Shown here piece by piece: positions 18,050 to 21,767 of a DNA stretch of 21,767 nt. Positions within the stretch are counted from its first letter, which is position 1, and each line of letters begins with the position of its first letter. Source of the DNA: Seison nebaliae (Eukaryota > Rotifera > Pararotatoria > Seisonacea > Seisonidae); the NCBI GenBank assembly GCA_023231475.1, contig JALJEE010000534.1:1-21767 (forward strand), in the 5' to 3' direction. The translations under genes and the position numbers were made by a program. The notes under the pieces are model-generated. The model saw nothing but the letters and a program-made list of their open reading frames with translations, did not search any database and was not told where the DNA came from.

Positions 18050-19614
18050 ATGGATCGATTTCCAGTTCTGATTTTATTAACTTTCCTTATTCCTCTATTA
18101 ACTGCTGAATACGATTCAGTTCATGAAGCTCAGTCGAAAAAACCAATCTTAGAATTGACCAAATGAAAATACCAATTTAGTTATGACGTGAAATATTTGA
18201 CGATTCGAATTGTTTATTGAATTGTAAATGTGTTAATGACTAACGAACTGATTGTTGGAATATCACATGTCCGAACGTTCAATCTGATTGTCTAAAGTTT
18301 ATTCTTATTTCTTCTTTCTCATTTGTCATTTTCATATTTTCAGATCTGTTCTGGTTCCTGGGAAATGTTGTAAACGTATGCGTAAAATGGAAGGATGAAG
18401 TACAAAATTATTGGAAACAAGTTCTGTCTCAGTAATCCGGGTGTTTTTCAACCAGTTGCTTATATGAAACGAAGTGTTCGATTTGCATGTGAACAGAATT
18501 GTTTATGTAAAGATGGAAAGTGGATGGATTGTAGTATCATCCAATGCAGTCAACCACCCAAACAATGTCAATTAAAGAGAGTAGAGAATCAATGTTGTTC
18601 GATTTGTGTTGATAAAGGCTGTCGACCACGTCTTCGATCTCTCACCAGATTCTTCAGCTTTACCATTGGCCAAAGTGGTTCCATCCAAATTCATTTGATT
18701 CAAGGAAATCAACCCATCAAATATGAATTGACTTTCAATTAAATGCCAATCAATCAACTACCAACTGGTGTCCGAATTATTAAACAAACAGTTTTCCAAT
18801 TTTCTAACGTTTCATCAAATATGAATGGAGTTTATCGATTTACAGCTCGAAATAATTATGGAGTTGATATCATTAATTTGTTTTTAACAATTGGAGGTGG
18901 AGTTAAACCAATCTTACAGAAAGTCGACCACATCTTCCGTTTGAGTAAAGGAACATCATTCTCATTGGACCCGAATTTGCTGGCAGATAGTGCCGAAATT
19001 ACTTACATCTGGTCCTTCAACAACAATCCTTCTTTACCTAATGGAGTGAAAGTGAATGGGAAAACGATTTCTATCGTACAAGTTAATAATACCCATTTGG
19101 GAATTTACAGATTGACCTCAAGAAACTCTTTTGATCAATTCATTAGGTAGCTGATAATCAACTTGTCGTCTACAAAGAAACAAATTTCCCATTGATAGTA
19201 CATTTGAGATCAGGAAGTGAATCTGTAACAATTCAATGGAAACGAAATGTTCAAATTATTCGAAGTGGATTATCATCTAATAACCGACAATTGATCTTAA
19301 GAAATATTCAATTTAATATGGGTGGACTCTATACAATCATTGCAACGAATAATTATGGAAAATCAACCGTTACAATATCTGTTAAAGTTGTAGATCGTCA
19401 GACTGTTATACATCCTATAATTTCTATTCCACATTCATATTGGACTATCATACAAAACATTCGATTATTCATAAATGTTTCTATCAATAATGTTAAAATT
19501 TTATTCTGTTGTCCAAACCAGTTTTTTCTTTCACTTCTTTTTGCTATTTAGATCTCCAAACCATTCCGATATACACTTGTTCGAAATGGAAAATCAATTA
19601 AGGTCGATATCGAT
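18050..19614 (+). pseudogene. secreted VWC/Ig-domain protein gene, decayed
   Basis: ATG 18050 opens a clear signal peptide (MDRFPVLILLTFLIPLLTAE). A first von Willebrand C module follows at about 18195-18380 (CLLNCKCVND, RTDCWNITCPNVQSDCLK, SVLVPGKCCKR), interrupted by a 47-bp intron (18297-18343, donor GTTTAT). A second VWC module (about 18398-18640) has CEQNCLCKDGKWMDCSIIQC and NQCCSICVDKGC. Then come three Ig-like repeats (NGVYRFTARNNYG, LGIYRLTSRNSF, GGLYTIIATNNYG) and the start of a fourth (RYTLVRNGKSIKVDID) after a probable intron at about 19402-19551. Breaks: a stop after residue 38, a stop in VWC1 (18241), a frame change near 18385, a TAA at 18740 inside the first Ig repeat and a frame change near 19146. 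Domain order survives, so decay is moderate. A perfect GTAAGA donor ends the last exon at 19614. No named family is assigned. Confidence 0.75.
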
Positions 19615-19804
19615 GTAAGAAGAGAATGGAAATTTTATATGAACACGTGATAAAAAAAGAATTTTTTTCAATCTATTATTTTCATGATATTGAAGAAGCA
19701 CATTTACAAAGAAAGCATTTCTTTGTTGATGGAACGTTTAAAAAATGTTCCGACAATTATCATCAATTATATGCTATAGGAGTCCTGTTAGGTGATCGTC
19801 TAAT

Positions 19805-19823
19805 AACTCCCTTAAAGGGAGTT
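19805..19823. repeat. 19-bp palindrome at the MULE/hAT junction
   Basis: AACTCCCTT-A-AAGGGAGTT is a perfect inverted repeat with one central base. It lies exactly where the protein changes from MULE (LITPL) to hAT (KGVANL). Confidence 0.8.
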
Positions 19824-20505
19824 GCTAATCTTGTTAGGGCGTTCTCCAATTTCCGCCATGCAAAATGCATCTTGCATACTGCCAATTTATTATCGAAGGA
19901 TGTTATGGATTCGAATGAGTTTATCCGAAGATCGGTTAAAAGTTGGAAGGACATTATTGTCAAAGTAAGGAAATCACCAATTATTTCCAATGAGTCAAAT
20001 GAATTGAAGAACGATCTCGATATCGAAGCACCGTTATTGAATGTGATCACTAGATGGAATTCAACGAATATGATGTTGGAATCAGTGGTGAAAAATAAAA
20101 TTACTTTATCTGAATTATATCACTCATTTCCTGATTCTACAACCTTGCATATTCTGCTCACACTATTTAAACCATTATATATTTTTTCGGAAAGAATGAT
20201 GGATGAGAAGGCTCATATGGTCATTCAGGGAACATTTTCTACGACGAATCGATATGATGAACTGAAGGAAGAAACAGAAAAATTCATTAGTGATTCCTTC
20301 ACAGAAGATACGGTAGACCAGTGGAAACCAACACATAAAAAACTTTCAGATATAGTCATTATTTAAAAAACTTTTCAAACGCTGTTCGCGAAACTGAGGC
20401 GAACAAATGTACGTACAAATTCAGACGACCAATGTATAAGAGTTTCGCGAAACACTTGTCTTTCAAATTCCAGAAATCAAAATCTTTGAACGCAAAGAAT
20501 ACATT
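19814..20505 (+). mobile_element. internal hAT transposase fragment nested in the MULE
   Basis: Codons continue in frame from the MULE into hAT sequence. KGVANLVRAFSNFRHAKCIL then HTANLLSKD matches the hAT 'DGaaN...AF....r+.RC.aH..NL' block. KVRKSPI and NVITRWNSTNMMLESVV (the hAT 'TRWNSTy.Ml' motif), LFKPLYIFSERMMDEKAHMV and a stop at 20366 follow. The BED finger, the first DDE residue and the C-terminal dimerisation domain are absent, so this is an internal slice, not a complete insertion. The tail 20367-20505 holds TTCGCGAA motifs, including the perfect 12-bp palindrome GTTTCGCGAAAC at 20442-20453. No 8-bp target duplication is visible. Confidence 0.8.
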
Positions 20506-21228
20506 TTGTTCGTGTTCGTTATCATTTTAATGAAGAATAGACAGAAAGCAACATATACTCGAATTTTCAACATTTTGATTGATAAGTTTCATATCAATCC
20601 GTTATCATTTTCACTCGATTTTGGAATTGGAGCAATTGCAGCAATCAACGATGTTTTCCCAAATACTGAAGTTCATGGCTGTTTCTCGCACCTTTGCCAA
20701 AGTATTGTCAGGAAGGTGAATAATGTAGATTTCCGTGGAACTTTATTATTCGAACAAAGATTTTAAACGTCAAATACTTTTGACTTATCGTTCGTTCCTC
20801 TTGCAGATGTTGAATATGCATTTTGTTATATAAAGTCTGACATCTCAGAAGAAGCAACGATAGTTTACGATTATTTTGAAGAGAACTATGTGCACGATAA
20901 TTCAAAATTTCCACCTAAGTTGTGGAACAACTATAATAGAACATTGAATAGGCTTCCTCGAACCAACAACTTGGTCGACGGAAAAAGTAACAGTCTAAAG
21001 TTCATAATTCCGTTAGATAGGCCTTTGATGCCAAATTTTGAAAATTCTCTTAAAAAATGTTTTGATTACGAAAAACTACAATATAATTTATTCCTAAAAA
21101 ACGAAAGAAAACGAAGAAAAAAATCGGAAATTAAAAAAGATGAATTGCTGATAACAACGTTAATTACCTATGGCAAGGTTCAATTGAGACCGTTTTTCAA
21201 TAAAATTAATGAAATTTTTGGACAATAA

Positions 21229-21497
21229 TTTTTAAAATTAATTTTTGTTCTTTTTAAAACTTGAGGGTTCATAAAATAAATTTGAGAAACTTTGTAAATT
21301 TTTTGCAAAGAGTGTTCTAGAACGAAATGTATTGTATTGTAAATGTATAACAAACATTGTATAGATGTTCCACCATAAATAATTCTCAAAAACCATTAAT
21401 AAAAATGAGGTAGACAAGGAAAAAAAGATGATAAGTATCGAAACTTATTAGTTGAATATGTGGTTAAAAAATCTGCCCGGATGTCTCAGTTGGCATT
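21229..21497. other. 3' flank of the MULE relic, no gene seen
   Basis: AT-rich sequence after the MULE stop. A minus-strand open frame at 21180-21389 is antisense to the MULE end and not credible. Confidence 0.35.
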
Positions 21498-21659
21498 GAA
21501 CATTATCGTCAGGATGAAGTATCGATATTTGTGATTATTTTTAGCAACCCTGTTGGCATTTGAATGTCTTGAGAACGTTTTTTTGATGTATATAAACGTT
21601 CTCAAGACATTCAAATGCTTACAGGGAACATTATGTTCTGATATCGGATTATTTGTGAT
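21498..21659. repeat. imperfect direct repeats flanking the hairpin
   Basis: GAACATTAT...TATCGATATTTGTGAT (21498-21535) and GAACATTAT...TATCGGATTATTTGTGAT (21626-21659) share their ends and most of their middles, one on each side of the inverted repeat at 21548-21626. Confidence 0.6.
21548..21626. repeat. long hairpin: 33-bp inverted repeat, 13-nt loop
   Basis: The inner 25 bp (21556-21580 with 21594-21618; GCATTTGAATGTCTTGAG... then ACGTTT) pair perfectly. Two mismatches follow outward, then six more pairs (CCCTGT/ACAGGG). The loop is 13 nt. About 79 nt in total would fold into one strong stem. It could be a minimal foldback/MITE-like element or a small-RNA precursor; no coding sequence overlaps it. 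Confidence 0.85.
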
Positions 21660-21689
21660 GATAATATGTCTACATTAACACTCCAGTGA

Positions 21690-21767
21690 AATTATTTTAG
21701 TGAATTAAATCATCCTTCTTCTCCCGATGAATCTTATAAACTCCTGTCAACGTTCGGTCAAGATTGG
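21690..21767 (+). other. possible exon start at the window edge
   Basis: After an in-frame stop, a plus-strand frame stays open for 26 codons to the edge (SELNHPSSPDESYKLLSTFG). A TATTTTAG acceptor-like site precedes it, and its base composition is less AT-rich than the flank. It is too short to call firmly. Confidence 0.2.

Larger units (their letters stand above)
19626..21228 (+). mobile_element. second MULE transposase, split by an internal hAT piece
   Basis: The first part (about 19626-19813) carries the MULE catalytic opening: QRKHFFVDGTFKKCSDNYHQ, then LYAIGVLLGDRLITPL. The protein resumes at about 20510 (ILMKNRQKATYTRIFNILI), followed by SLDFGIGAIAAINDVFPN (second acidic block, D-F-G here instead of D-F-E) and EVHGCFSHLCQSIVRKV (the C..H motif). 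After one in-frame stop at 20764 it continues in the same frame: FDLSFVPLADVEYAF, KLWNNYNRTLNRLPRTNN and a Lys-rich tail ending at 21228. The N-terminal FLYWCH domain is missing and no inverted repeats matching the 14.2-kb MULE are present, so it is a truncated relic. It begins just after the last exon of the VWC/Ig relic, probably within that gene's next intron. Confidence 0.8.

Noticed and set aside
1-21767. tRNA or rRNA genes
   Set aside because: No convincing T-loop/acceptor pairing or rRNA core sequence was seen on either strand by eye.

Overview
The window is AT-rich animal DNA. The evidence is metazoan gene content (a pyruvate dehydrogenase phosphatase regulatory subunit, an Angel-type nuclease, a VWC/Ig secreted-protein relic), very short spliceosomal introns (mostly 40-75 bp) and several degraded eukaryotic transposon classes. 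A small, compact-genome invertebrate such as a mite or another small ecdysozoan or rotifer fits, but the sequence alone does not fix the phylum. The predicted 5' splice sites are unusual: almost all begin GTT rather than GTA/GTG.

Layout. 1-1540 (-) is a BED-finger hAT transposase that probably runs off the left edge. 1675-1960 (-) is a Tc1/mariner scrap. 2295-2808 holds two diverged LINE reverse-transcriptase pieces facing each other. 3010-3640 (+) may be a small two-exon gene with a TATA box and poly(A) signals. 4355-5587 (+) is an intact Angel-type endonuclease/exonuclease/phosphatase gene. It ends tail-to-tail with PDPR (5811-8858, -), which I resolve into seven exons, including a 45-bp intron that stays open in frame. 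9730-10015 is a degenerate 30-bp tandem repeat. 10398-10827 (+) may be a small FLYWCH-like gene. About 11555-11757 (+) is an LTR-retrotransposon fossil. 12042-12978 (-) is an Asn/Ser/Thr-rich orphan exon.

From 13.1 kb on, transposons dominate. Two copies of one APE-type LINE lie at 13112-13576 and 15836-17500 (-). Between them sits a structurally bounded MULE (14170-15524) with 22-bp inverted ends, a 9-bp target duplication and an internally deleted FLYWCH/MULE transposase. 18050-19614 (+) is a decayed signal-peptide/VWC/Ig gene whose Ig-like repeats lack the usual cysteines. Just past its last visible donor site is a second MULE (19626-21228, +), interrupted by an internal hAT transposase piece that reads in frame from MULE into hAT. 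Near the right edge, 21548-21626 forms a long, nearly perfect hairpin.

The two clear host genes are unrelated housekeeping functions: mitochondrial regulation of pyruvate dehydrogenase and RNA 3'-end metabolism. They share only a short convergent 3' region. I see no previously undescribed multi-gene system. The points most worth a second look are the GTT donors, the hidden 3n intron, the MULE/hAT chimera, the cysteine-free Ig relic and the hairpin.
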